From assembly GCA_023150565.1 (NCBI GenBank), contig JAKLKR010000015.1, positions 1 to 43,006 of the forward strand: a DNA stretch of 43,006 nt. The letters are read 5' to 3'. The position numbers and the translations under genes are program-made. The notes beneath the pieces were generated by a model. The model was not told where the DNA came from, searched no databases, and was given only the letters and a program-made list of their open reading frames with translations. Every line of letters starts with the position of its first letter. Position 1 is the first letter of the stretch. The DNA is from Planctomycetota bacterium. Lineage in GTDB: Bacteria; Planctomycetota; UBA11346. Shown here one piece after another: positions 25,788-32,917 of the stretch.

Positions 25788-26993
25788 ATGACCCGCTCAC
25801 CCACCGATCCCGCCCTCGCCCTCGCCGCCGCCCTGTGCCTGGCCGGCGGCGGCCTCGCCGGGAGCGAGCGCGACGGCACCCTGCGCATCTTCGCCGACCA
25901 CCCCGGCGGCAACGGCCGGGTGCTGGGGCAGGACGGCCGCACCGTGCGCCTGGCGCAGGAGGCCAAGGGGTCGGGCCACTGGTTCTACTGGAACATCCGC
26001 ATCGAGCGGCCGGCGGCGGGGACCTACCGCTTCGAGTTCACCGATGGCGAGGTCATCGGCCCGCACGGCCCCGCCATCAGCCGCGACGGCGCCAGCTGGC
26101 GCTGGGCCGGGGCCGCGACCATGGACCGGGCCAAGACCCACGCCGAGTGGATCGCTCCCGACGCCGAGACAGGCGCCCAGTCCTTCACCTGGACCTTCAC
26201 CGGCGACGAGGAGTCGGTGTGGTTCGCCCACCACCTGCCCTACCAGCTGCAGCGGCTCGAAGCAGTGCTCGCCGGGCTGCCGGCCGGGGCGGTCGAACGG
26301 CGCCAGCTGGGCACCTCAGAAGGCGGCCGGCCCATCCCCCTGCTGGTGGTCGGCGGCGGCGCGGCGCCGGATCGGCGCATCCTGGTCACCTGCCGGCACC
26401 ATGCCTGCGAATCGCACGCCTCCTACGTACTCGAAGGCATCCTGCGCCGGCTGGCGGCGGAGCCGATCCCCGGCTGCGCCGTGCACCTGGTGCCGATGAT
26501 CGACATCGACGGGGTCGAGCGGGGCGACCAGGGCAAGGCCCGGCTGCCGCGGGACCACAACCGCGACTACGACCGGGCTCCGCTCTACCACGCCACCCGG
26601 GCGATGATCGCCCACGTGTCGGCCAACCGCTTCGACCAGGCCTACGACCTGCACTGCCCGGGGATGGCCGGCCACCTGCGCTACCACACCCATTTCTACA
26701 ACGTGCTCCCCCAGTTCACCGCCGAGTACGAACGCTTCCGCGACCTGTTGCGCGCCGCTCCCGGCACCGGGGCATCCCCCGCCGGCCAGCTCTACGACGG
26801 CCGCAACGACCGCATCGCCACCGCGGCCACCCCCGACACCTTCTCCACCTTCATGGCCGGGCAGGGCCCCCGGCTGGTGCTGACCCTCGAGCAGAACTAC
26901 TTCACCCTCGACCGGCCGCCGCTGGAGCAGGACGAGCTGGTGGCCTTCGGCGACGCCTTCGCGCGGGCGATGACCAGCTACAACCGGCGCTGA
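25788..26993 (+). CDS. M14-family zinc carboxypeptidase-like protein, probably exported
   Basis: 401 residues. A short hydrophobic N terminus (ALALAAALCLAGGGLAG) suggests export. A beta-rich domain (about 25-165) precedes the M14 domain. Zinc ligands are His205 and Glu208 in the HxxE of CRHHACES and His289 in YDLHCPG; the likely general-base Glu is 368 in LTLEQNYF. DHNRDYDR fits the substrate-binding region. The N-terminal beta domain plus M14 layout resembles the AGBL/cytosolic-carboxypeptidase-type branch. A GAGGA ribosome binding site precedes the ATG. It could trim peptides or peptidoglycan stems; the substrate is unknown. Confidence 0.8.
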   Translation: MTRSPTDPALALAAALCLAGGGLAGSERDGTLRIFADHPGGNGRVLGQDGRTVRLAQEAKGSGHWFYWNIRIERPAAGTYRFEFTDGEVIGPHGPAISRDGASWRWAGAATMDRAKTHAEWIAPDAETGAQSFTWTFTGDEESVWFAHHLPYQLQRLEAVLAGLPAGAVERRQLGTSEGGRPIPLLVVGGGAAPDRRILVTCRHHACESHASYVLEGILRRLAAEPIPGCAVHLVPMIDIDGVERGDQGKARLPRDHNRDYDRAPLYHATRAMIAHVSANRFDQAYDLHCPGMAGHLRYHTHFYNVLPQFTAEYERFRDLLRAAPGTGASPAGQLYDGRNDRIATAATPDTFSTFMAGQGPRLVLTLEQNYFTLDRPPLEQDELVAFGDAFARAMTSYNRR

Positions 26994-27120
26994 TCGGCCG
27001 CTCCCGCTGCCGCCTCCCGTGACGGCCGACGGCATCCGACCATGCGAAACCCGGCAAGGGCCGGCAGGGCCCGCCGGTGCAACCGACCTGGATCCGCCGC
27101 CGCGGCATCGATGGCGGACT

Positions 27121-27591
27121 TCACCCTCCTGACCCAGATGGTCCGCCATTGGGGCGGGACGGATGCGGCGCCGCGGTCACCCATTGCCATGCAGTGCCCT
27201 GGTGGAGCGCTGCGTAGATCTCATCCCGCAGATGGTTGCACTCATCAGCGGTGAGCGTTCGATCGAGCGCGCGAAGCACGACGCGGACCAGGACGTTCTT
27301 CTGGCCGGGAGCGATGCCGATGCGTTCGCGTGCCGTGCACGGCAGTGCCTCATAGGGAGTCTCCGAGAGCAATGCCACGTGCTCCACGAGCGCTTCCCGT
27401 TCGCCGAGCGCCGAGCGGACAGCATCGCCGAGAGCCTCCGCGTTGGCCGCTGCGTCGATGGCGATGGAAAGATCCCGTATCACCGCCGGCATGCTGGATA
27501 CCGGATGGTACGGCCCGAGATCAAGCATCTGCTCCCTGACCAGCGGGTTCTCCGAACGCAACAGCCGTATGTCGGGAACGCCTTTCCGCAT
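27121..27591 (-). pseudogene. C-terminal fragment of a PheRS-like ligase (FDX-ACB domain)
   Basis: From 27591 the frame reads KGVPDIRLLRSENPLV, then PAVIRDLSIAIDA, LSETPYEALP, GIAPGQKNVLVRVVLRALD and TLTADECNHLRDEIYAALH. This is the C-terminal end of the motif 3 region and the FDX-ACB anticodon-binding domain of phenylalanyl-tRNA synthetase-related proteins, which occur as stand-alone ligase-like genes in actinobacteria and others. The class II catalytic core that should come before KGVPD is absent; the upstream codons encode an unrelated secreted protein in another frame. Base composition is visibly lower in GC than the neighbours, suggesting transfer. I read it as a 5'-truncated remnant. 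Confidence 0.7.
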
Positions 27592-27925
27592 CGCCGCAGC
27601 CGGGATAGGGCGCACGGGTCGCCACCAGGGTCTCGCAACGCACACGCACACCGCCATACTGCAGGTCGACACCGCCATTGAGGAGGCTGGGGGAATCCGG
27701 TCGCAGACTGATCACGCCACCACCCCCGGCCTTGATGACCATCACCTCGGGCAGTTGGGCATCGGCAGCCGGGGTCTCGCGGTCCCCGGCTGGCGTCTGG
27801 ATGGAAGACGCAGGTGTTGCCAAGAGGGTGCTGGCGGCCGGCTTGGACTCCACCGCGTGGAGGGTGGTGGCGAGGCCTGCCGACAGCAGCATGGCGGCCA
27901 GGAGGGCAAGTCGGGCGATGGGCAT
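27521..27925 (-). CDS. Small secreted protein, C terminus probably replaced
   Basis: 134 residues starting with a clear signal peptide (MPIARLALLAAMLLSAGLATTLHA). The mature part has MVIKAGGGGVISLRPDSP and LLNGGVDLQYGGVRVRCETLV, which loosely recalls beta-jellyroll proteins of the OstA/LptA type, but no family is certain. An AAAGGAG ribosome binding site lies 10 bases before the ATG, and a GGTTAT-type promoter lies upstream. The last 24 or so codons run through the PheRS-like fragment in a different frame, so the natural C terminus was probably lost when that fragment joined here. Confidence 0.55.
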   Translation of the reverse strand: MPIARLALLAAMLLSAGLATTLHAVESKPAASTLLATPASSIQTPAGDRETPAADAQLPEVMVIKAGGGGVISLRPDSPSLLNGGVDLQYGGVRVRCETLVATRAPYPGCGDAERRSRHTAVAFGEPAGQGADA

Positions 27926-28009
27926 GGCTGGGAAGCTCCTTTGGCGACGGCGAGGGCGAGGGCGTTGGCCGGGCCGGCGCGACCGGCATCTGGGCCGGGT
28001 CTGCTCCAA

Positions 28010-28036
28010 GACACCACCAGACCCCGACCGATAACC
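28010..28036 (-). promoter_or_regulatory. Putative ECF-type promoter, site 9 (small secreted protein)
   Basis: Minus strand: GGTTAT (28031-28036), 17 bases, TGTC (28010-28013) within GGTGGTGTCTT. The leader to the ATG at 27925 is about 84 bases. This is the last copy found in the window. Confidence 0.6.
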
Positions 28037-28078
28037 TGGGCTGCGCGCAGGAGGTGGCCGCAGCAGCACAGGTGGACC

Positions 28079-28106
28079 TTGCCAACCGATCGTTCCATGA
28101 TATGTT
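28079..28106 (+). promoter_or_regulatory. Possible housekeeping promoter of the sugar-phosphate operon
   Basis: TTGCCA at 28079-28084, 16 bases, TATGTT at 28101-28106. The expected transcription start falls at about the ATG (28114), which would make the mRNA leaderless; no ribosome binding site is visible before that ATG. The -10 element overlaps the palindrome at 28100-28115. Confidence 0.5.
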
Positions 28107-28115
28107 CGAACATAT
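28100..28115. promoter_or_regulatory. Perfect 16-bp palindrome, probable GntR operator
   Basis: ATATGTTCGAACATAT is a perfect inverted repeat, striking in a region of about 70% GC. It covers the -10 element and the first two bases of the start codon of the first operon gene, so a bound repressor would block transcription. The obvious candidate is the GntR regulator encoded by the second gene. The match of site to regulator is inference. Confidence 0.7.
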
Positions 28116-28680
28116 GAACATAGGCATCCAGCCCGCCTCCCTGACCACCGACTGGGCGAGTGGACGGGTGGACGGGGCGGGGGTGGTGCGCGCCCGCCGC
28201 ACCATCGGCGACCTCCACGGCCTGTTCACCGACGAGGCGGCGCGCGCGGCCCTGCCCCAGGACCGCCTGGCCTATGCCACCGAGTGCGCCTTCCCGGTGG
28301 CGGAGGGCACCGCCGGCGGCCTGTTCTGGGGCACCACCATCATCGAGCCGGGGCTGGTGGGCGATGAATACCTGATGACCAAGGGCCACTTCCACGCCCA
28401 CGCCGACCGCACCGAGTTCTATTTCACCTACGCCGGCGAGGGCCTGCTGCTGCTCATGGACCGCGCCCGCCGCTGCCGCGCCGAGCGCATGGTCGCGGGC
28501 AGCACCCATGCCATCCCGCCCGACACCGCCCACCGCACGATCAACATCGGCAGCGTCCCGCTCAGCTTCGGCGCCTGCTGGCCGTCGGATGCCGGCCACG
28601 ACTACGCCGCCATCGCCCGCGACGGCTTCGCCGCCCGGGTGCGGCGCATCGCCGGGGTGGCGACGGTGGTGGCGGCGTGA
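28114..28680 (+). CDS. Cupin-type glucose-6-phosphate isomerase
   Basis: 188 residues of the archaeal-type phosphoglucose isomerase family (PF06560), which interconverts glucose-6-phosphate and fructose-6-phosphate with a metal in a cupin fold. The metal ligands are visible as His92, His94 (KGHFHAH), Glu101 (RTEFYF) and His140 (PDTAHRT). Their spacing is the same as His88/His90/Glu97/His136 of the Pyrococcus furiosus enzyme. GDEYLMTKGHFH and GEGLLLLMD are family motifs. Start at 28114 or 28102 (in frame); neither has a ribosome binding site. The stop overlaps the GntR start. It is first in a five-gene operon. Confidence 0.9.
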   Translation: MNIGIQPASLTTDWASGRVDGAGVVRARRTIGDLHGLFTDEAARAALPQDRLAYATECAFPVAEGTAGGLFWGTTIIEPGLVGDEYLMTKGHFHAHADRTEFYFTYAGEGLLLLMDRARRCRAERMVAGSTHAIPPDTAHRTINIGSVPLSFGACWPSDAGHDYAAIARDGFAARVRRIAGVATVVAA

Positions 28681-29423
28681 AGACGATGGATCGGGTGGTC
28701 GACCCCGCCTCGCCGCTGCCGCTGCACGTCCAGGTGCAGGCGGTGGTGCGCGCCATGCTCGAGCGCGCGCCCTGGCGCGCGGGCGCGGTGCTGCCGGACG
28801 AGATCAGCCTGGCGGCCGAGCTGAAGGTCGGGCGCGGCACCGTGCGCCAGGCGATCGGCGCGCTGGTGGCCGAGGGCCTGCTGGTGCGCCGGCGCGGGGT
28901 GGGCACGCGCAAGGCCCCGCCGCCCATCGCCGGCGACCTCGCCGCCTTCCGCAGCTTCAGCCGCGAGATGGCGGGGGCGGGGGTGAGCGTGCGCCTGGTG
29001 GCGGCGCGCCTGGAGACGGTGCCGGCCGACGCCGAGGTGGCGGCCGCGCTCGCCGTCGCCGCCGGCTCCCCGGTCGCCCACCTGCTGCGCGTGCGCGGCG
29101 ACGACCACGGCCCGATCGCCGCCTTCGCCAGCTGGCTGCACCCGCGCTGCGGCCTGGCGGCGGGCGACGACCTCGCCCGCCCGCTCTACGACCTCATCGG
29201 CGGGCGCGGCGGCCCGCAGCCGGCCGGGGCCGACGAGGAGCTGCTGGCGGTGGCGGCCGACGACGGCCTCGCCGCCACCCTCGCCTGCGACCCCGGCACC
29301 CCGCTGCTGGAGCGCCGCCGGCGGGTGCGCGACCGCGACGGCGCCTGCTTCGAGGTCGCCCGCGTGCACTACCGCAGCGACCGCTTCCGCCTGCGCCTGG
29401 CGCTCGCCGGCGGGGAGGCCTGA
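28677..29423 (+). CDS. GntR/HutC-family transcriptional repressor with UTRA domain
   Basis: 248 residues. A winged-helix domain (about 10-78: PLHVQVQAVVRAML, LPDEISLAAELKVGRGTVRQAIGALVAEGLLVRRRGVGT split at the HTH) is followed by a UTRA ligand-binding domain (about 90-245) that in this family usually binds a sugar phosphate or similar metabolite. The start is GTG, overlapping the stop of the isomerase gene (GTGA). The next gene overlaps its stop (ATGA-type), so it is embedded in the operon it probably represses through the palindrome at 28100-28115. Confidence 0.9.
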   Translation: MKTMDRVVDPASPLPLHVQVQAVVRAMLERAPWRAGAVLPDEISLAAELKVGRGTVRQAIGALVAEGLLVRRRGVGTRKAPPPIAGDLAAFRSFSREMAGAGVSVRLVAARLETVPADAEVAAALAVAAGSPVAHLLRVRGDDHGPIAAFASWLHPRCGLAAGDDLARPLYDLIGGRGGPQPAGADEELLAVAADDGLAATLACDPGTPLLERRRRVRDRDGACFEVARVHYRSDRFRLRLALAGGEA

Positions 29424-30337
29424 TGCTGACCGCGGCCATCGACCTGGGCGGCACCCGCATCAAGCTCGGCCTGGTGGAGGACGGCGCGGTGGCGGCGCGC
29501 GACCTGCTGCCCTCCGACTCGGCCGCCGGCCTGGCTGCGCGCCTGCCGGCGGTGGCGAAGGCGCTCGACCGCCTGCGCGCCGGCCGGGCGCTCGACGCGG
29601 TCGGCTTCGCCACCCCCGGCATCGTCGACCGCCGCGCCCGCCGCATCACCGCGATCAACGCCAAGTGGGCGGACGCGCCCGGGCTCGACCTGGCGCAGTG
29701 GGCGCACGCGCGCTGGGGCGCGCCCCTGACCCTGGCCAACGACGCCCTGGCGGCGCTGGCGGGGGAATGGCGCCACGGCGCCGCCGCCGGCTGCGACGGC
29801 GCGGTGATGCTCACCCTCGGCACCGGCATCGGCGCCGCGGCGGTGGTCGACGGCCGCCTGCTGCACGGCAGCCACGGCCAGGCCGCCATCGCCGGCCACC
29901 TCACCGTGCAGGTGGACGGGCGGCCCTGCTCGTGCGGCAACCGCGGCTGCGCCGAGGCCGAGGCCTCGACCAGCGCGCTGCCCGCGCTGGCGCGCGCCGA
30001 TGCGCGCTTCGCCGCCAGCGCCCTGGCCGCCGAGGCGGTGCTCGACTACGCCGCGGTGTTCCGCCTGGCCGGGGCCGACCCCCTCGCCCGCGACCTGCGC
30101 GCGCGCGCCCTGGCGGTGTGGTCGGCGCTGGCGGTGTCGCTGGTGCACGCCTACGACCCCGCGGTGCTGGTGGTGGGCGGCGGCATCGCCGCCGCCGGCG
30201 ACGGCCTGCTCGCCCCCCTGCGCCGCCACCTCGACGCCCACGCCTGGACCCCCTGGGGCCGGGTGGCGGTGCGCCCCGCCGCCCTCGGCGACGACGCCGC
30301 CCTGCTCGGCATCGCCGCCCTCGCCCAGGAACCCTGA
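29423..30337 (+). CDS. ROK-family sugar kinase
   Basis: 304 residues. The N-terminal phosphate loop IDLGGTRIKLGLVEDG, catalytic-region LANDALAALAGEW, LGTGIGAAAVVDG and the ROK zinc motif CSCGNRGCAEAEAS (about 170-183) are present, as is the C-terminal VLVVGGGIAAAGD. ROK kinases phosphorylate sugars such as glucose, fructose or mannose at C6, which would feed the isomerases on either side of this gene. The start overlaps the GntR stop. It could not be assigned to one sugar from sequence alone. Confidence 0.92.
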   Translation: MLTAAIDLGGTRIKLGLVEDGAVAARDLLPSDSAAGLAARLPAVAKALDRLRAGRALDAVGFATPGIVDRRARRITAINAKWADAPGLDLAQWAHARWGAPLTLANDALAALAGEWRHGAAAGCDGAVMLTLGTGIGAAAVVDGRLLHGSHGQAAIAGHLTVQVDGRPCSCGNRGCAEAEASTSALPALARADARFAASALAAEAVLDYAAVFRLAGADPLARDLRARALAVWSALAVSLVHAYDPAVLVVGGGIAAAGDGLLAPLRRHLDAHAWTPWGRVAVRPAALGDDAALLGIAALAQEP

Positions 30338-30338
30338 C

Positions 30339-32102
30339 ATGGCCTACTTCCCCGGCCGCACCCCGACCTACGACCGCTTCCCGCATGTGGAGGTCCCCGG
30401 CCACGCCTGCGATCGCGGCTGGGACGCGGTCGCCGCCCGCCTGGCGGCGGCGCCGGCGCGCGTGCTGACCGTCGAGTGCTATGTCGAGGTGCTGGACGAG
30501 GAGGTGCTGGCGGAGCTGGTCGCCCGCCTGCGCCCGGCGCGGGTGATCGACACCGCCATGCTGTTCAAGCCGGCGGCGCAGATCGAGGCCATGGTCGCCC
30601 CCGCCCTGGGCGACGACCCGGTGTTCGGCCGCCTGAGCGGGCTGGAGATGGCCGACTTCCTCGACCCCGCCCGGGTCGCGGCCGCGGCGGCGGCGACCGC
30701 CGGCCCCGGCCTGACCCTGGTCTACGGCCGCGGCGCCAGCCTGGTCCACCCCGGCGAGGTGCTGGTCTATGCCGACATCAGCCGCTGGGAGGGCCAGCTG
30801 CGCCAGCGCCGCGGCCAGGTCGCCAACCTCGGCGCCGCCAACCGCGGCAGCAGGGCCAGCCTGCAGTACAAGCGCGGCTACTTCTGCGACTGGCGGGTGG
30901 CCGACCGGCTCAAGCGCCGGCTGTGGCCGCGCATCGACTTCCTGCTCGACAGCAACGCCGCCGGCGACCCCCGCCTGATCACCGGCGCCTGCCTGCGCGC
31001 GGGGCTGGCCGCCGCCGCCCGCCGGCCCTTCCGGGTGGTGCCGTTCTTCGACCCCGCGCCGTGGGGCGGGCAGTGGATGAAGGAGGTGTGCGCCCTGCCG
31101 GCGGACCAGCCCAACTACGGCTGGTGCTTCGACGGGGTGCCGGAGGAGAACAGCCTGCGGCTGCGCGTCGCCGGCCACGACGTCGAGATCCCCGCCCAGG
31201 ACCTGGTCTACCAGGAGCCGCGCGCCCTGCTCGGCGACCCGGTGCACGCCCGCTTCGGGGCCGAGTTCCCCATCCGCTTCGACTTCCTCGACACCATGGG
31301 CGGGGGCAACCTCTCGCTGCAGGTGCACCCGCTGACCGAGTACATCCAGGACCGCTTCGGGATGCACTACACCCAGGACGAGAGCTACTACATGCTCGAC
31401 GCCGAACCCGGGGCGCACGTCTTCCTCGGGCTGCGCGAGGGCGTCGACCCCGCCGCCATGACCGCCGCGCTGGCGGCCGCCCAGGCCGGCGGCGCGCCCT
31501 TCCCGGCGGAACGCTTCGCCGGCCGCTTCCCGGCCCGCAAGCACGACCACTTCCTCATCCCCGCCGGCACCCTGCACTGCTCCGGCGCCGGCAGCATGGT
31601 GCTCGAGATCAGCGCCACCCCCTACATCTTCACCTTCAAGCAGTGGGACTGGGGGCGCATGGGCCTCGACGGCCGCCCGCGCCCGGTGCACCTCGCGCAC
31701 GGCGCCGCCAACATCCAGTTCGACCGCACCACCCCCTGGGTCGAGGCCAACCTGGTCAACCGCATCGCGGCACTCGACCGCGGCGACGGCTGGCGGCGCG
31801 AGCGCACCGGCCTGCACGAGCGCGAGTTCATCGACACCGTGCGCTGCTGGTTCACCGCCGCCCATCCCGCCAGCACCGGCGGCCTGGAGCGCGGCGGGGT
31901 GCAGGTGCTCAACCTGGTCGAAGGCGAGGACGCGGTGATCGCCTCGCCCACCGGCGCCTTCGCGTCCTTCGCCGTGCACTACGCCGAGACGGTGATCATC
32001 CCCGCCGCCGCCGGCGACTACACCGTCGCCCCCGGCCCGCTCGCCGCCGCCCGCGGCCAGACCTGCGCCACCATCACCGCCAGCGTCAGGCACCGGGCAT
32101 GA
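30339..32102 (+). CDS. Long class I mannose-6-phosphate isomerase with N-terminal extension
   Basis: 587 residues. The C-terminal half (about 300-587) is a type I phosphomannose isomerase cupin with zinc ligands visible: His330 in LSLQVHP, Glu348 in QDESYYML and His413 in GTLHCSG. It interconverts mannose-6-phosphate and fructose-6-phosphate. The first 270 residues are an extra domain (TVECYVEVLDEEVLAELV, YADISRWEGQLRQRR, SNAAGDPRLITG) that I could not place securely; it vaguely recalls nucleoside/uridine-kinase-like folds but lacks a P-loop. The start is 1 base after the kinase stop and the end overlaps the next gene. Confidence 0.85.
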   Translation: MAYFPGRTPTYDRFPHVEVPGHACDRGWDAVAARLAAAPARVLTVECYVEVLDEEVLAELVARLRPARVIDTAMLFKPAAQIEAMVAPALGDDPVFGRLSGLEMADFLDPARVAAAAAATAGPGLTLVYGRGASLVHPGEVLVYADISRWEGQLRQRRGQVANLGAANRGSRASLQYKRGYFCDWRVADRLKRRLWPRIDFLLDSNAAGDPRLITGACLRAGLAAAARRPFRVVPFFDPAPWGGQWMKEVCALPADQPNYGWCFDGVPEENSLRLRVAGHDVEIPAQDLVYQEPRALLGDPVHARFGAEFPIRFDFLDTMGGGNLSLQVHPLTEYIQDRFGMHYTQDESYYMLDAEPGAHVFLGLREGVDPAAMTAALAAAQAGGAPFPAERFAGRFPARKHDHFLIPAGTLHCSGAGSMVLEISATPYIFTFKQWDWGRMGLDGRPRPVHLAHGAANIQFDRTTPWVEANLVNRIAALDRGDGWRRERTGLHEREFIDTVRCWFTAAHPASTGGLERGGVQVLNLVEGEDAVIASPTGAFASFAVHYAETVIIPAAAGDYTVAPGPLAAARGQTCATITASVRHRA

Positions 32103-32872
32103 GCTGGGACCCTGGTTTCGCCATCGCGCCCACCGCCGCCCCGCTCGGCTTCCGCTGCGGTCCCGGGGTGTTCGCCCCCGCCCCCGAGCTGCGCCGGCTG
32201 GACGCCATCCGCGCCAGCCTGCGCGATCCCGGCTGCGCCGGACCCGACCCGGTCTACGCCATCTGCATGGACGTGGGCGAGGAGGCCTGCCGCGCCGACC
32301 TGGCGGCGCGCAACCTGCTCTTCGGCGCGGTGGCCTATGCCGCCGGCCGCCTGGGCGGCGAGCCGGTGCGTTCGCAGGGCCACGTGCACGCCGTCAGCCC
32401 CAGCTGCGGCGCCTCCACCGCCGAGCTGTACGAGATCTGGAGCGGCCGGGCGGTGATCCTGATGCAGGAGTCGGACGGCGACGACCCCGGGCGCTGCTTC
32501 GCGGTCGAGGCCGGCCCCGGCGAGACGGTGGTGGTGCCGCCGGGCTGGGCCCACGCCACCATCAGCGCCGACCCGCGCCAGGCCCTCGCCTTCGGCGCCT
32601 GGTGCGTGCGCGACTTCGGCTTCGACTACCGCGGGGTGCGCGCCCACCGCGGCCTGGCCTGGTTCCCCTGCCTGGCGGGCGACACGCTGGCCTGGGAGGC
32701 CAACCCGCGCTATCCGCGCCGGCGCGAGCTGGTGCGCAAGCCGCCCGCCGACTACCACGCCCTCGGCCTGCGCGCGGGGGTGCCGATCTGGCGGCAGTAC
32801 CGCGAACGCCCCGAGGCGGTGATGTGGGTGCCGCAGCCGGCGCGCTGCGACTGGGCCGGCTTCGTCCCCTGA
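32099..32872 (+). CDS. Second cupin of the glucose-6-phosphate isomerase family
   Basis: 257 residues, longer than the first cupin. Probable metal ligands are His95 and His97 (SQGHVHAVS), Glu109 (TAELYEIW) and His152 (PPGWAHAT). Relative to classical cupin PGI there is a five-residue insertion between the HxH pair and the Glu, so the active site may be altered. GETVVVPPGWAHATI is the usual second cupin motif. It is the last gene of the operon (ATGA overlap with the isomerase). A different sugar-phosphate substrate from the first cupin is possible. Confidence 0.75.
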   Translation: MSWDPGFAIAPTAAPLGFRCGPGVFAPAPELRRLDAIRASLRDPGCAGPDPVYAICMDVGEEACRADLAARNLLFGAVAYAAGRLGGEPVRSQGHVHAVSPSCGASTAELYEIWSGRAVILMQESDGDDPGRCFAVEAGPGETVVVPPGWAHATISADPRQALAFGAWCVRDFGFDYRGVRAHRGLAWFPCLAGDTLAWEANPRYPRRRELVRKPPADYHALGLRAGVPIWRQYRERPEAVMWVPQPARCDWAGFVP

Positions 32873-32917
32873 AGCGCCGCCGGTTGCCTGCGCCGGGGGA
32901 TCGCGGCATGGTCGGGC

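Noticed and set aside
27111..27149. 9-bp inverted repeat (ATGGCGGAC / GTCCGCCAT) as a transposon end or terminator
   Set aside because: The loop is 21 bases with no T-run and no transposase or target duplication nearby; mentioned only in connection with the PheRS-like fragment.
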